Source of the DNA: Sphingopyxis sp. BE259
GTDB lineage: Bacteria; Pseudomonadota; Alphaproteobacteria; Sphingomonadales; Sphingomonadaceae
Assembly: GCF_031457495.1 (NCBI RefSeq)
Contig: NZ_JAVDWM010000001.1
Coordinates: 3,336,001-3,400,000, forward strand
Length of the DNA stretch: 64,000 bases
Direction of reading: 5' to 3'
The translations under genes were made by a program, and so were the position numbers. Below, in pieces: positions 46,463-56,363 of this stretch; position 1 is the stretch's first letter, and each line of letters opens with the position of its first letter. The notes beneath the pieces are model-generated. The model was not told the DNA's origin. It did no database searches and saw only the letters and a list, made by a program, of their open reading frames with translations.

Positions 46463-49318
46463 TCAGCGCGTCTTGAAACGGACGCCGACGCGGAAACTGC
46501 GACCGAGCAGGTCGCTGAAGGTCGAGTTGGCCGACAGGCCGGTTTCCGGCAGCAGAATCGGATCTTTGTCGAACAGGTTGGTGACGTTGAGGAAAAATTG
46601 CCCATCAGACTCGCCAACCTTGATCTTCGCAGTGAAGTTGAGGTCGGTGTAGAAGGTGCCATCGACGTCGTTGTTGTCGATCGTCGGGGCCAGCGCCGTG
46701 CTGGTCGGGCAGGCCGTTGTACAGACGACATAGGTGTTGCTGTAGGTTCCCGAACTGACGCCGCGGCCGACCGCCGCGATGGAGTAATCCGGCGTGTCGA
46801 AGGTCGCCGACAGACGGAAGATCCAGTCGGGCGTGCCGCTGGTCTGGCCGCTGTTCTGGCCCACCGAATCGACCGGGACCGACACACCGTTATCGACCAG
46901 ATTTTCGAGATAGTTCGTCGCCGTACCGCGCAAGGACAGACTGCTCTCACTACCGATCGGCAGCCGATAGCTCGCTTCATAATCGATACCGCGCACCTTT
47001 ATCCGGGCAAAGTTGAAGGGGCTGGCGGACACGACAAAATCGCGGGCCCCGCTGGTATCGGGGACGATGGCCGCGCAGAAATCCTGGCGCCCTTCAAAAC
47101 AGCGCCGTGCAATGTCGTCGGAAAAGAACTGCGCGATCGCGTCCTTTACATTGATGCGGAAATAATCGATCGAAAAGGAAAGGCCGGGCACAAACCGCGG
47201 CTGAACGACAGCACCGATGCTGAGCGAGTCGGCCTTCTCCGGGTCAAGATTCAGGTTACCGCGCGTGATTTCCTGGAAATTCTTCCCGGCATAAGTGGGG
47301 CCCACGAGCGCCGCGTTAGTGGTGAAGGTGTTGGTGCGCGAGGTCCCCGATTGGAAAAGCTCGTTGAGGTTCGGCGCGCGAATGTCACGGGACAAGGTGC
47401 CGCGCAGACGGATGTCATCGATCGGTTGCCAAGTCAGGCCTGCTTTCCAAGTCGTCACATAGCCCGAAGTCGAATAGTCAGTCGCTCGCACCGCGCCGTT
47501 GAACTCGGCGCCCAAACCGAGCGGAACAACGGTTTCCAGATAGGCTTCCTTGACATTGTAGCTTCCGAAGGTTGGACGAAAATTGCCAACCGACCAACCC
47601 GACTGGAATTCAGTCGGCACAAAGCCCGATACTTCTTCCTTGCGATACTCGCCGCCAATCGCAACGCTGACATCGCCCGCCCAGGTGGCGAACGGCGTTA
47701 CCGACAAGTTGACGCCAGCGACCGTCTGCTTGAACTTCTGGTCGCGATAAGGATCGCCGAGCACACTTGCGACCGCGGCCGGATTTGCGACGCCGACGCC
47801 GAGCCGGTTGAGCGGAATGCAGCCGTTGGTGGGCGCGGTCAGTGACGAACGGCAGACGATCGTGCCCGCGGGAACGCCCAGCGCATTACCGGCCGGCGCG
47901 AAAACGGCGTCGGTGGCGTCGGTCATGCGGGCATTGTTCATGATGTCACGGATTTGCTCGTGTGCGTCGGTTTGCCCATATTGGACATAGGCGTCCCACA
48001 CGGCCTTGTTGCCGAACATTTCGAAATCACCATTTGCGCCGACGGCATAGCGCTGCACCTCGCGCGTGCTGTTGTTCTTGCGGAAAGGCAGATCAGCGGC
48101 TGATGTGCCAAGCGTCACCGACGTCACACCCGCCAAACGAGCGGCACCGAGCGACTGGATCAGATAGGCGTTATCCGAACGCAGCGTAAAGGTTGCCGCC
48201 TGCGGCCCCGAATTGAACAGCGTCTTGTTCCAATTATAGGATGCTTCGCCAAACAGCGTGATCCCGTCGGCCACCTCAAAACTCAACCGACCGAAAATGC
48301 CGCGGCGATCGTCCGTCGCATCAAGGCCGATGCGGCGCGACGTGTCATTTATCTCCCAGTCGCCACCCACCGTTTGCGAGCTGTCGGTAAGCGTACCGAA
48401 TTGATATTGCTTCGCTACCCCGCCCTGATCGAAATATATGGCGCGAAGACTATTCCCGCCGCCGACCTGCGAACGGATGATGCTGCCGGGCGTTGTGTTC
48501 CACGTGCCCGCGCCAAAAACGACCAGGCTTTGCGGCTGGCCATTGGTCGGGGTGTAGTTAGGGTTGGACAGGGTGCGATAGCCGCGCTGGTTCCACTCGC
48601 GATCTACCTCAAAGATGCCGTCACGATGCGCATATTCGCCTGCAAGCAGGATATGCCCCCGCCCGCCCGCGAAAGATTTGCCTGCCGCGCCGGAGAAACT
48701 GTAGTTAAAGCCATCGCCTTCGTCGGTAATGCCGATATCGGCGTCGAGCTTCAGCCCCTCATACGTCTTGTCGAGCACATAGTTTACGACGCCGGCGACC
48801 GCGTCCGAGCCATAGGCTGCCGATGCGCCGCCGGTGGCGATCTCGACGCTTTTCACCAGCGACTGGGGGAAGGTATTGACGTCGACAAGTCCGGTGATGG
48901 TCGAGCCGACCGACCGGCGACCGTCGAGCAGTACCAGCGTCCGTACTTCGCCGAGATTGCGAAGGTTCATGGTGTTGACGCCGGCAAGGCCCGAACTAAT
49001 GGCAAGTCGCGAGTTGGAGGGGCGGGTGCTACCAGCAAGCGCCGGAACCTGATTGACGAAATCGGCCAGATTGTTGGTCGGCGACTGGCCCTCAATGTCC
49101 TCTTGGCTCAGCACCGTGAGCGGGGTCGGCGCCTGGAACCCGTCGCGGACGATGCGCGATCCGGTCACGATGATCTGATCGGCGTCGGCAGCCTCGACGG
49201 ACGTCGCCGCCTCCTGCGCCAGCGCCGGAGCGCTATGAACAAGGGCCAAAGCCGTCATTGCCGCGCCAAAACCGCTTTTGCCACCTAGCGACCGCCGAAT
49301 TCGTCCAAGATCACGCAT
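46463..49318 (-). CDS. TonB-dependent outer-membrane receptor
   Basis: This is a 951-residue 22-strand barrel receptor. The signal is cleaved after APALA, followed by a short region with DQIIVTGSRI, the TonB-box-like start of the plug. The plug has LADFVNQVPAL, NLRNLGEVRTLVLLDGRR and GGASAAYGSDAVAGVVNYVL. The barrel ends in the aromatic-rich SFRVGVRFKTR. This VTGSRI / GxRS architecture is the large sphingomonad and Caulobacter class used for oligosaccharides, peptides or aromatics, not only siderophores. No FecI/FecR pair is present. It is divergent from a penicillin-acylase-family gene, a possible functional pair. Start preceded by aagggga. Confidence 0.93.
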   Translation of the reverse strand: MRDLGRIRRSLGGKSGFGAAMTALALVHSAPALAQEAATSVEAADADQIIVTGSRIVRDGFQAPTPLTVLSQEDIEGQSPTNNLADFVNQVPALAGSTRPSNSRLAISSGLAGVNTMNLRNLGEVRTLVLLDGRRSVGSTITGLVDVNTFPQSLVKSVEIATGGASAAYGSDAVAGVVNYVLDKTYEGLKLDADIGITDEGDGFNYSFSGAAGKSFAGGRGHILLAGEYAHRDGIFEVDREWNQRGYRTLSNPNYTPTNGQPQSLVVFGAGTWNTTPGSIIRSQVGGGNSLRAIYFDQGGVAKQYQFGTLTDSSQTVGGDWEINDTSRRIGLDATDDRRGIFGRLSFEVADGITLFGEASYNWNKTLFNSGPQAATFTLRSDNAYLIQSLGAARLAGVTSVTLGTSAADLPFRKNNSTREVQRYAVGANGDFEMFGNKAVWDAYVQYGQTDAHEQIRDIMNNARMTDATDAVFAPAGNALGVPAGTIVCRSSLTAPTNGCIPLNRLGVGVANPAAVASVLGDPYRDQKFKQTVAGVNLSVTPFATWAGDVSVAIGGEYRKEEVSGFVPTEFQSGWSVGNFRPTFGSYNVKEAYLETVVPLGLGAEFNGAVRATDYSTSGYVTTWKAGLTWQPIDDIRLRGTLSRDIRAPNLNELFQSGTSRTNTFTTNAALVGPTYAGKNFQEITRGNLNLDPEKADSLSIGAVVQPRFVPGLSFSIDYFRINVKDAIAQFFSDDIARRCFEGRQDFCAAIVPDTSGARDFVVSASPFNFARIKVRGIDYEASYRLPIGSESSLSLRGTATNYLENLVDNGVSVPVDSVGQNSGQTSGTPDWIFRLSATFDTPDYSIAAVGRGVSSGTYSNTYVVCTTACPTSTALAPTIDNNDVDGTFYTDLNFTAKIKVGESDGQFFLNVTNLFDKDPILLPETGLSANSTFSDLLGRSFRVGVRFKTR

Positions 49319-49738
49319 GTTAACCGTCCCCTTATGTTACCCAAGGGCCAAGCCGCGCATCGTTCGATGCGTGTTCCGGTGCCGATGCTCCGGTTTGGCT
49401 AGCCCCGCTTTGTCCCGCCTGACCGCGCGGCGGGCTCGTGGCACCGCCTGCTTATATTTTATGAAATCCTTCGTCCTGATCCGGCCATCGCCGTGCTCGT
49501 GGCGCGGGGACAGCCGGGTCCGTGACGCGAAGGTTACAGGGTGGTTACGGGCGGTCAACCGCTTCGCGCTGACCCTGACGATATGGACCTATAGCCGCAG
49601 TGCATGGCACTGCGGTCGCATCGCTCCGCCGCGGATAGCTTGCAGTTATAGGGGGCGGTCCGCTTGCTATGGGAAAGCGGCGCCAGGCTGCGATAGGCTC
49701 GTCGTTCGTCATCGATGGTCAGGTTCGGGGAAGTTTTG
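49319..49738. other. Divergent intergenic region between TonB receptor and acylase
   Basis: A perfect dyad CGCATCGTTCGATGCG (49356-49371) lies about 40 nt upstream of the receptor start, in its leader. The segment TTATATTTTATGAAAT near 49452 is the only AT-rich patch and may hold a promoter. No gene or RNA was recognised. Confidence 0.45.
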
Positions 49739-52126
49739 TTGATCCAGCGCCGCGCGTTTCTTTTGGCTTCGGCTGCGCTTGTCGCGATGCCCGGAGGCCT
49801 TCTCGCGAAACCTCGGACGAAGCGCGGGACGCGCACCGCCAACATCGCGGGCGCCCGGGCGGCGGTCGAGATCATCGAGGATGACCTGGGCGTTCCGCAT
49901 GTGCGTGCGGCGTCCAAGCACGATGCCTTTTTCGGGCAGGGCTATCTGGTCGCGCGCGACCGGTTGTTCCAGATCGACATGGAGCGCCGCCGCGAGATGG
50001 GGCGGATGGCCGAAGCCTTTGGCCCGCGCTTCGTCGCCGCCGACCGCGCGGCGCGGCTGTTCCATTATCGCGGCGATATCGAGGCCGAACTGGCGGCGCT
50101 GCCGCCCGACGTGCTCGATTGCGCGCGGGGCTATGTCGCCGGGGTCAATGCGCGGATCGACGAGTTGGCGGGCGATCCCGCAGCGCTGCCGCTGGAATAT
50201 GGCATTTTGGGGATCAACCCGCTGCGCTGGGACGTGCGCGATCTGGTGCGCGGGCGCGGCATCGGGATGGGTGACGCCGACGACGAGGTCCGCCGCGCCC
50301 AGCTCCACACCCGCGGCCTGCTCGATGCCGAACAGCTGTTCGCGCCGCTTCGCCCAGCTTGGTCGTTCACCGTCCCCGACGGGCTCGACACCGCCGCGGT
50401 CAGCGAAGCCGATCTGGGCGTTCTCGACCCCGCCGCGCGCCCGGTGCCGTTCGACGCTATTCAGGAAGCCTCGCTCGATCCCGAGCAGCGCAGCACCGAT
50501 CGCTATGCACTGGGCAGCAATGCGTGGACCATTTCGCCCTCGCGCAGCGCGACCGGGCGGCCAATCCTGGCCAACGACCCGCACCTCGGCATCGGCGGCG
50601 CCAGCCCGCGGCATATGGTGCATATGACCGCGCCGGGGCTCGACGTCATCGGCGCGGGCGGGCCGGGGCTGCCGGGGATCATGCAAGGGCATACCGATCG
50701 CTTTGCGTTCGGGCGCACCAATTTCCACATCGACCAGACCGACCTGTTCGTCCTGCGCACCAACCCCGAAGATCCGAACCAATATTGGCACAAGGACAAA
50801 TGGCGCACGTTCGAGATTTTCGAGGACGAGATCGCGGTCAAGGGCGCGCCGCCCGAGCGCGTCACCCTGCGCTATGCCGATGGCCGCCCGATCGTATCGC
50901 AGGATGCGGCGCGGCAGCGCGCGATCGCCTTTGCCACCGTCACTATGCTGCCGGGCGCCAATATGAAATTCGCGATCATCGCGATCAATCTGGCGACCGA
51001 TTGGGCGTCGCTGCAAGCGGCGTTCAAGCTGCACGTGTCTCCGACCAACCTCCATTATGCCGACATCGACGGCAATACGGGGTGGCAGACGATCGGCTTC
51101 ACCCCGCGGCGTCCGAAGCACGACGGGCTGCTGCCCGCGCCCGGCAATGGCGATTATGACTGGACCGGGCTGCTCCCGGTCAAGGATATGCCGCACGTCT
51201 ATAACCCGCCCGAAGGCTGGTTCGCGTCAGCGAACCAGATGAACCTGCCGGCGGGCTATCCCTATCGCGAGCGGATCATCAGCTTCAACTGGAGCGACCC
51301 CTATCGCTACGATCGCTGCGCCGAAGTGCTGCGCAGCCAGCCCAAGCACCGGATCGCCGACAGCATCGCATTGCAGCACGATGTCCAGTCGCTCCCCGCG
51401 CGGGCGCTGCTGAGGCTGCTTCCTGCGACAACATCGACCGAAGCGGCGCCCGCCGCGGCGATGCTGCGACGCTGGAATTGCGGGATCGAGGTCGATAGCG
51501 ATGCGGCGCTGCTGTTCGAGATGGTGATGGTTGCGCTGTCAGCAGACTTCCGCGACCGGGTCGTCCCGGCGGCGGCGAAAGATTTGATCCCGACGGTCAA
51601 TCTGTCGGAGATGCTGCGTATCCTGGCATCACCCGACAAGCGACTGGGCGACGATCCTGTCAGCGCGCGCGACGCGATGATCGACCGCGCGCTGGTGGCG
51701 GGATGGGCAAAGGCGATCGAGTTGGGCGGTGCCGATCCGGCCAAATGGCAGTGGGGCGATCTGCACCGGGTGACGGTCGCGCATCCGCTGGCGTCGTCGA
51801 TTCCGGCAATCGCAGCGGCTTTCCCGAAGATCGATGGTGGCCGCTCGGGCGGCGACGGCACCACGCCGATGGCGCGCGGCTTTAATTCGCGGCGCGGCTT
51901 CAACGTGTCGCACGGCGCCAGCTATTTGTTCGTCGCCGACGTCGGTGCGTGGGATAACAGCCGCTTCCTGTTGCTGCCCGGGCAGTCCGCCGATCCAAGG
52001 TCGCCGCGCTACCGCGACTTTTATCCCAAGTGGCTGGCGGGGGCGATGCAGCCGCTCTGGTTCAGCAAGGCGGCGGTGGATCGGCACGCGGTGGAGCGGT
52101 TGGTGCTGGCGCCTGCGGGGGGCTGA
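49739..52126 (+). CDS. Penicillin-acylase-family Ntn hydrolase, Tat-exported
   Basis: This is a precursor of about 795 residues that should self-cleave into alpha and beta chains. A TTG start with ggggaag upstream gives LIQRRAFLLASAALVAMPGG, a Tat-type twin-arginine signal; an ATG at 49715 would add 8 residues. The beta-chain N-terminal nucleophile is the Ser of LGSNAWTIS (near residue 260), with family motifs RPILANDPHL, GAGGPGLPGIMQGHTDRFAFG and SANQMNLPAGYPY. Members deacylate beta-lactams, N-acyl homoserine lactones, N-acyl amino acids or cyclic lipopeptides. The substrate here is unknown. The divergent TonB receptor suggests import of a substrate or product. Confidence 0.88.
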   Translation: MIQRRAFLLASAALVAMPGGLLAKPRTKRGTRTANIAGARAAVEIIEDDLGVPHVRAASKHDAFFGQGYLVARDRLFQIDMERRREMGRMAEAFGPRFVAADRAARLFHYRGDIEAELAALPPDVLDCARGYVAGVNARIDELAGDPAALPLEYGILGINPLRWDVRDLVRGRGIGMGDADDEVRRAQLHTRGLLDAEQLFAPLRPAWSFTVPDGLDTAAVSEADLGVLDPAARPVPFDAIQEASLDPEQRSTDRYALGSNAWTISPSRSATGRPILANDPHLGIGGASPRHMVHMTAPGLDVIGAGGPGLPGIMQGHTDRFAFGRTNFHIDQTDLFVLRTNPEDPNQYWHKDKWRTFEIFEDEIAVKGAPPERVTLRYADGRPIVSQDAARQRAIAFATVTMLPGANMKFAIIAINLATDWASLQAAFKLHVSPTNLHYADIDGNTGWQTIGFTPRRPKHDGLLPAPGNGDYDWTGLLPVKDMPHVYNPPEGWFASANQMNLPAGYPYRERIISFNWSDPYRYDRCAEVLRSQPKHRIADSIALQHDVQSLPARALLRLLPATTSTEAAPAAAMLRRWNCGIEVDSDAALLFEMVMVALSADFRDRVVPAAAKDLIPTVNLSEMLRILASPDKRLGDDPVSARDAMIDRALVAGWAKAIELGGADPAKWQWGDLHRVTVAHPLASSIPAIAAAFPKIDGGRSGGDGTTPMARGFNSRRGFNVSHGASYLFVADVGAWDNSRFLLLPGQSADPRSPRYRDFYPKWLAGAMQPLWFSKAAVDRHAVERLVLAPAGG

Positions 52127-52134
52127 ACACAACC

Positions 52135-52282
52135 CCGTTCGTCCTGAAGAGGGGCTGAGCGAAGCCGAAGCCTGTCCTGAGCGCCTGCAAGGCAGTCGAA
52201 GGGACCCGTCTCGAAGGATGCTGACGCAGCTGTCCTTCGAGACGCCATTTCGACAAGCTCAATGGCTCCTCAGGACGAACGG
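52135..52282. repeat. Long inverted repeat between acylase and dacB, CCGTTCG...CGAACGG family
   Basis: The termini CCGTTCGTCCTGA and TCAGGACGAACGG are complementary, with a second inner pair GTCTCGAAGGA / TCCTTCGAGAC. It contains GCGCCTGCAAGGCAGTCGAA, which is also in the other-family repeat at 29717. It is a fuller version of the element at 40561. Confidence 0.8.
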
Positions 52283-52294
52283 CGGTGGTTAATC

Positions 52295-53776
52295 CTAAAG
52301 CCCCTCCGCAATCGCCACCAGCGCGCGGTCGACCGCCGCGGTGGCCTGACTGTCGGTTCCCTCGGGCATATCATTGGCCAGCACCGAAAAGATCAATGTC
52401 CGCCCGCTGCGCGTCGTCAGATACCCCGACAGCGCGCGCGACGCATTGAGCGATCCGGTCTTGGCGAATAATTTGCCTTCGAGGATCGTCCCTTTGAAGC
52501 GGTTCTGCAACGTGCCGTCGCGCCCGGCGATCGGCAGCGTCGCCCGCCAGTCCATCCCCCACGGCTGGCACGCGATCCAGCTAAGCAGGCCGACCGCGGC
52601 GCGAGGCGTGATGCGGTTGTAGCTCGACATCCCCGACCCGTCGGCGAAGTGATAGCCGGTGTCGGGCACCCCCGCCGCGGTCATCACCTGCCGCATCACC
52701 GCCTGTCCATCGGCGATCGACCCGCTACCCGCATGCCGCGCGACGCGGCGCAGCATCAGTTCGCTATGGAGGTTCTGGCTCTCCTTGTTGATCCGCACCA
52801 TATTTTCAGCGAGCGGCGGCGCGGGCAGTTCGGCAAGCATTGCGGGCTCGGTCGGCAGCGCGACCGGCGCGTCCTTGCGGAGCTTCGGATCATCAGCGGC
52901 GGTCAGCGGGCGGTGGCGGACTTCAACCGCACCATCGACCTTCACCCCGCGCGCTTTCAGCAATTCGCCGAGGCGCCACGCGGCATAATGCGCGGGATCG
53001 TCGATGCCATAGCGCAGCGTCAGCGGCGCGGCGGTGGCGCCGACCGTGCCGGTCAGGCGGATCACGCGGCTGTTCGGCATGCGATCGGCTTCGATCTTTT
53101 CGTCCTTGCCCGCGACGGTCGTTATGCGATTTTCGATGGCGTAATAACCGGAAGTCTGGATCGTCGGCGCGGCGCCCACCGCGCCCGGCGCCAGCTTCAC
53201 CACCAGCTCATTGTCATCAAGCGTCAACGCCGAGTTGCCAGTGCCGTAGCGCGAGACGATATTGTTCCAGCTCATCCCCGGGCTCCAGCGCTCGTCGGGC
53301 AGCCAGCTGTCGTCGCCGACGATGTTGCGGACGCGGCGCGTCTTCGCCGCCACCGCATCGGCGAGGTTTTGCAGGCAGTCGGTCTTGCAGTCGTCGGCGC
53401 TCGACAGCAACGGATCGCCGCGGCCGTGGAGGATGACGTCGGTCGCGCCGCCAGCGCCGGTTTCGAGCCGCACCCCGGTGCCTTTGGCGGTCTGCTGAAG
53501 CAAAGGCAGCTGGGCATAGCCGATCGCGGTCGTGAACATCTTGGTGTTCGACGCCGGGATGAAGCGCTGGTCGGGGTCGATCGACAGCAGCACATCGCCC
53601 TCCAGCGTCGTGACCAGCAATCCAAACCGCGATCCCGCCGGAGCGGCGGCCAGCGTCTGTTCGACCGTGGTCATAAGCGGCGCGGGCGCGGGATCGGCGG
53701 GTGTGCGCGCGTGGACGGGTGCACAGAGTAGCGCCAGAGCAAGGATCGGGGCGAAGGGTTTGAGCGCGGCTTTCAT
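52295..53776 (-). CDS. dacB: D-alanyl-D-alanine carboxypeptidase/endopeptidase (PBP4, family S13)
   Basis: This is a 493-residue periplasmic enzyme with signal MKAALKPFAPILALALLCAP...HA. The catalytic triad motifs are SNTK at 76-79 (Ser76), SYN at 385-387 and KTG at 439-441. The large insert between the first two motifs is typical of class C low-mass PBPs, which cut D-Ala-D-Ala ends and cross-links. The start has caggaga 6 nt upstream and overlaps the stop of the upstream serine hydrolase (ATGA). It is the last gene of the operon that begins with the dgcN-like gene, so its wall trimming may supply substrate for the muropeptide permease. Confidence 0.93.
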   Translation of the reverse strand: MKAALKPFAPILALALLCAPVHARTPADPAPAPLMTTVEQTLAAAPAGSRFGLLVTTLEGDVLLSIDPDQRFIPASNTKMFTTAIGYAQLPLLQQTAKGTGVRLETGAGGATDVILHGRGDPLLSSADDCKTDCLQNLADAVAAKTRRVRNIVGDDSWLPDERWSPGMSWNNIVSRYGTGNSALTLDDNELVVKLAPGAVGAAPTIQTSGYYAIENRITTVAGKDEKIEADRMPNSRVIRLTGTVGATAAPLTLRYGIDDPAHYAAWRLGELLKARGVKVDGAVEVRHRPLTAADDPKLRKDAPVALPTEPAMLAELPAPPLAENMVRINKESQNLHSELMLRRVARHAGSGSIADGQAVMRQVMTAAGVPDTGYHFADGSGMSSYNRITPRAAVGLLSWIACQPWGMDWRATLPIAGRDGTLQNRFKGTILEGKLFAKTGSLNASRALSGYLTTRSGRTLIFSVLANDMPEGTDSQATAAVDRALVAIAEGL

Positions 53777-54786
53777 GGTCTCTCCTGAGCATCCCATGCG
53801 GCGATAAGCTGGTCGCCGACGGCGGGGCGTAGCGCGGCGATGCCGCTGTCGAAGTGGCGGGTCGGGTGGACCCGGTTGGTGAGGAGCGCCCAGCCAAGGC
53901 CGCGCTCGAAATCGATCCACAGGCCGGTGCCGGTGAAGCCGGTATGGCCGATGGTGTCCACCGAGCAGGCGTCGCCGCCGTGCCATCCGGTAAAGGCGCG
54001 TTCCCAGCCGCAGGTGCGATGCGCCTCGTTTGCGTTCTTCACCTCTGCCATCATCGTGGGCGACAGCATCGATCCATCGAGCATCGTCTGGGCGAAACCC
54101 AGCACTCCGTCGATAGTGCCGAACAGCCCGGCATGACCGGCCACGCCGCCGAGCGCATAGGCGTTTTCGTCGTGGATCTCGCCGCGCAAGACCCGTCCGC
54201 GCCAGTGGCAAAATTCGGTCGCAACCGCCGGGCCGGGCGGCGGACCGAAGCTCAGCCCTTCGCCCAGCGGCCAGTCCGACAGCTCCGCCCCGGTCAGCCG
54301 CTCGATCGCGATGCCGAGCAGGATGAAATTGATGTCCGAATAGACCGGCGGCCCGTGCCGCCATTCGCGTTGCAGCACGAACGCGCGCAACCGCGCCGGG
54401 TCGTCGCCATAGGTATAGATCGGCTCGACCGCGGGCAGGAAGGTGCGGTGCATCAGGCAATCGCGGAAGGTCAGGCGGCGCTCGGCGGCGTTCGCGACGT
54501 CATATTGGCGCAGGTCAGGGATCGCATCGGTGAGCGTGCGATCAAGGTCGAGGCGGCCTTGGTCGGCGAGCGTCAGGATCATCGTCGTCGTCGCGATCAC
54601 CTTGCTCAGCGAAGCGAGGTCGAACCAATGCTCACGGGTTAGCGGCTCGGGGTTTGGAACAAGCGCCGCCATGCCCGCGAACCGCACTGCGCTCTCGCCA
54701 TCGGCCGAAACGATGCCAAGCGCCGCGCCGGGAATCCGCCCAGCCTCGACCGCTGCCGCCACCGGCGCAAAGGCGGCATCGATCAT
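53773..54786 (-). CDS. Beta-lactamase-fold (class C) serine hydrolase, cytosolic
   Basis: This is a 337-residue protein without signal peptide. Motifs are SLSK at 59-62 (Ser59), YSD at 149-151 in place of YxN, and HTG at 281-283 in place of KTG (GHTGFTGTGLW). The YSD plus HTGFTG pattern is found in class C-type esterases and in the beta-lactamase-like domain fused to some NagZ-type glucosidases, not in secreted AmpC. A cytosolic D,D- or L,D-peptidase or esterase acting on imported muropeptides fits the operon. Both ends overlap neighbours by 4 nt (ampG upstream, dacB downstream). The substrate is inferred only from context. Confidence 0.85.
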   Translation of the reverse strand: MIDAAFAPVAAAVEAGRIPGAALGIVSADGESAVRFAGMAALVPNPEPLTREHWFDLASLSKVIATTTMILTLADQGRLDLDRTLTDAIPDLRQYDVANAAERRLTFRDCLMHRTFLPAVEPIYTYGDDPARLRAFVLQREWRHGPPVYSDINFILLGIAIERLTGAELSDWPLGEGLSFGPPPGPAVATEFCHWRGRVLRGEIHDENAYALGGVAGHAGLFGTIDGVLGFAQTMLDGSMLSPTMMAEVKNANEAHRTCGWERAFTGWHGGDACSVDTIGHTGFTGTGLWIDFERGLGWALLTNRVHPTRHFDSGIAALRPAVGDQLIAAWDAQERP

Positions 54787-56363
54787 GGCCGGTCGTCCGC
54801 GCGCGGCTTGGCCCGCCCGATCAGCGGCAGGAACAGGATCGCCGCCAGGCTGATCACGCCCGAAGCCAGGAAGAACAGCTCAAAGCCATTATATCCCGCT
54901 TCATCGAGCTGCCCGACCACGGTGCCGCCCGCCCCCGCCAGCAGCCGCGGCAAAAGGAAGGCAAAACCCGATAGAAACGCATATTGTGCGCCGGGATAGC
55001 GCGGATTCACAAGCATCGACAGATAAACGACAAAGATGGCGCCCGCCATGCCGTTGCCGAACTGGTCGGCGGCGGTCGCGATATAGAGCAGGTTCTGATC
55101 ATGCGGCTGGTGCGCGAGCCAGACGAAACCGAAATTTCCGAATGCGGCAAACAATGCCCCGATCGTCAGGGTGATGCCGAACCGCCAGCGCGTCGTCATC
55201 CATCCGCCCAGACCCACGCCGACGATGCTGGCCGCCAAGGCCACCACGCCGTCCGCCCAGCCAATTTCGGTCTTGGTATAGCCGATCCCCAGGATCATCG
55301 GCTTCGACAGGTTGAGCGCCAGCACGTCACCCATGCGGTATATCGACACAAAGGCCATCAACGCGATGGCGAAACCGCCATAGCGCCAGAAGAAGTCGAC
55401 ATAGGGGCCGATTGCCGCCGAGGCACGCAGCGAAGAGTCCGGCGCGGCTTTGCGGATGCGCGGCAGCATCGCGGCCATCGCCACAAACGGCAGCATCGCA
55501 ATGCCGAGCACCCAAGGGGTGACGTTCGTCTTGGCGCTGATGCCGATCTCCGCAGCCGCGCCGAGCAGCAGCCATCCAACCGCCGCGACCAGAGCCGCCA
55601 GCGCGACGAGGATCGCAGCGCTCGTCACCAATCCGCCCCCCAACGCAGCCAAGCGACCGCGCTCGCGGCGCCGTTCGGGCGGCAGCGCCGCAAGGATCGG
55701 CAGCGGCACGAACGCCCCGACCGCAATCAATAGATAGGCGGCGGTCCAGCCGGGTGCGATTCCCAAGGATTGCAGGGTCGGCGCCACGCTGCCACCGACG
55801 TCGGCGAACAGCAGCGCCCCGCTGCCCGCCGCGACCATCGCGGTGCGATAACCCCACAGATTCGCCGCCGCGAGCGGCCCCTGCAATTCCGGCGTCGGCC
55901 CCAGCTCGACTCGCCATGCGTCGGCGGCGACTTCCAGCGTCGTCGTCCAGAAGGCAAGCAGCACCGCGAACAGGGCGGTCAGTGCCAGGCTATCGTCAGC
56001 CGACGTGAACGCCATCGCCAGCATCGCGGCGACGATGCCGAGTTGCGACAGCATGATCCAGCCGCGCCTTTTGCCCCAGAAACGGGTAAAGCCCGGCACC
56101 GCGTAGCGGTCGAGCAAGGGCGCCCACAGGAATTTGAAGGTCGGCAGCAACTGCACCCAGGCGAAAAAGCCGATGATCGCCAGCGCAACGCCATGATCGG
56201 TCAGCCGCACCGCCAGCACGGTCGAAAACATGTAAAAGGGCAGCCCGGCGGAAAAGCCGAGCATCAGATAGAGGATGCGGGCGCGGCGCTGCGCCGATCT
56301 GGCGTCACGATCGCTCGCGAACGCCGCCGCCGCGGCGTCGGCATTCAGCGCCGCCGCGGTCAC
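54783..56363 (-). CDS. ampG: AmpG-type muropeptide permease
   Basis: This is a 526-residue major-facilitator protein with 12-14 membrane helices. It should bring anhydro-muropeptides (GlcNAc-anhMurNAc peptides) into the cytosol. The GTG start overlaps the stop of the symporter gene (GTGA). AmpG signatures are LMLGFSAGLPFYMFSTVL, KFLWAPLLDRYAVPGF and GKRRGWIMLSQLG in the first two helices and loop, and DQFGNGMAGAIFVVYLS near helix 10. It lies in a chain of overlapping genes with a serine hydrolase and dacB. Confidence 0.88.
   Translation of the reverse strand: MTAAALNADAAAAAFASDRDARSAQRRARILYLMLGFSAGLPFYMFSTVLAVRLTDHGVALAIIGFFAWVQLLPTFKFLWAPLLDRYAVPGFTRFWGKRRGWIMLSQLGIVAAMLAMAFTSADDSLALTALFAVLLAFWTTTLEVAADAWRVELGPTPELQGPLAAANLWGYRTAMVAAGSGALLFADVGGSVAPTLQSLGIAPGWTAAYLLIAVGAFVPLPILAALPPERRRERGRLAALGGGLVTSAAILVALAALVAAVGWLLLGAAAEIGISAKTNVTPWVLGIAMLPFVAMAAMLPRIRKAAPDSSLRASAAIGPYVDFFWRYGGFAIALMAFVSIYRMGDVLALNLSKPMILGIGYTKTEIGWADGVVALAASIVGVGLGGWMTTRWRFGITLTIGALFAAFGNFGFVWLAHQPHDQNLLYIATAADQFGNGMAGAIFVVYLSMLVNPRYPGAQYAFLSGFAFLLPRLLAGAGGTVVGQLDEAGYNGFELFFLASGVISLAAILFLPLIGRAKPRADDRP

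Noticed and set aside
52295..54460. One long reading frame that seems to fuse dacB to upstream sequence
   Set aside because: The upstream part is a shadow frame of the serine hydrolase. A good ribosome site and signal peptide begin at 53776.
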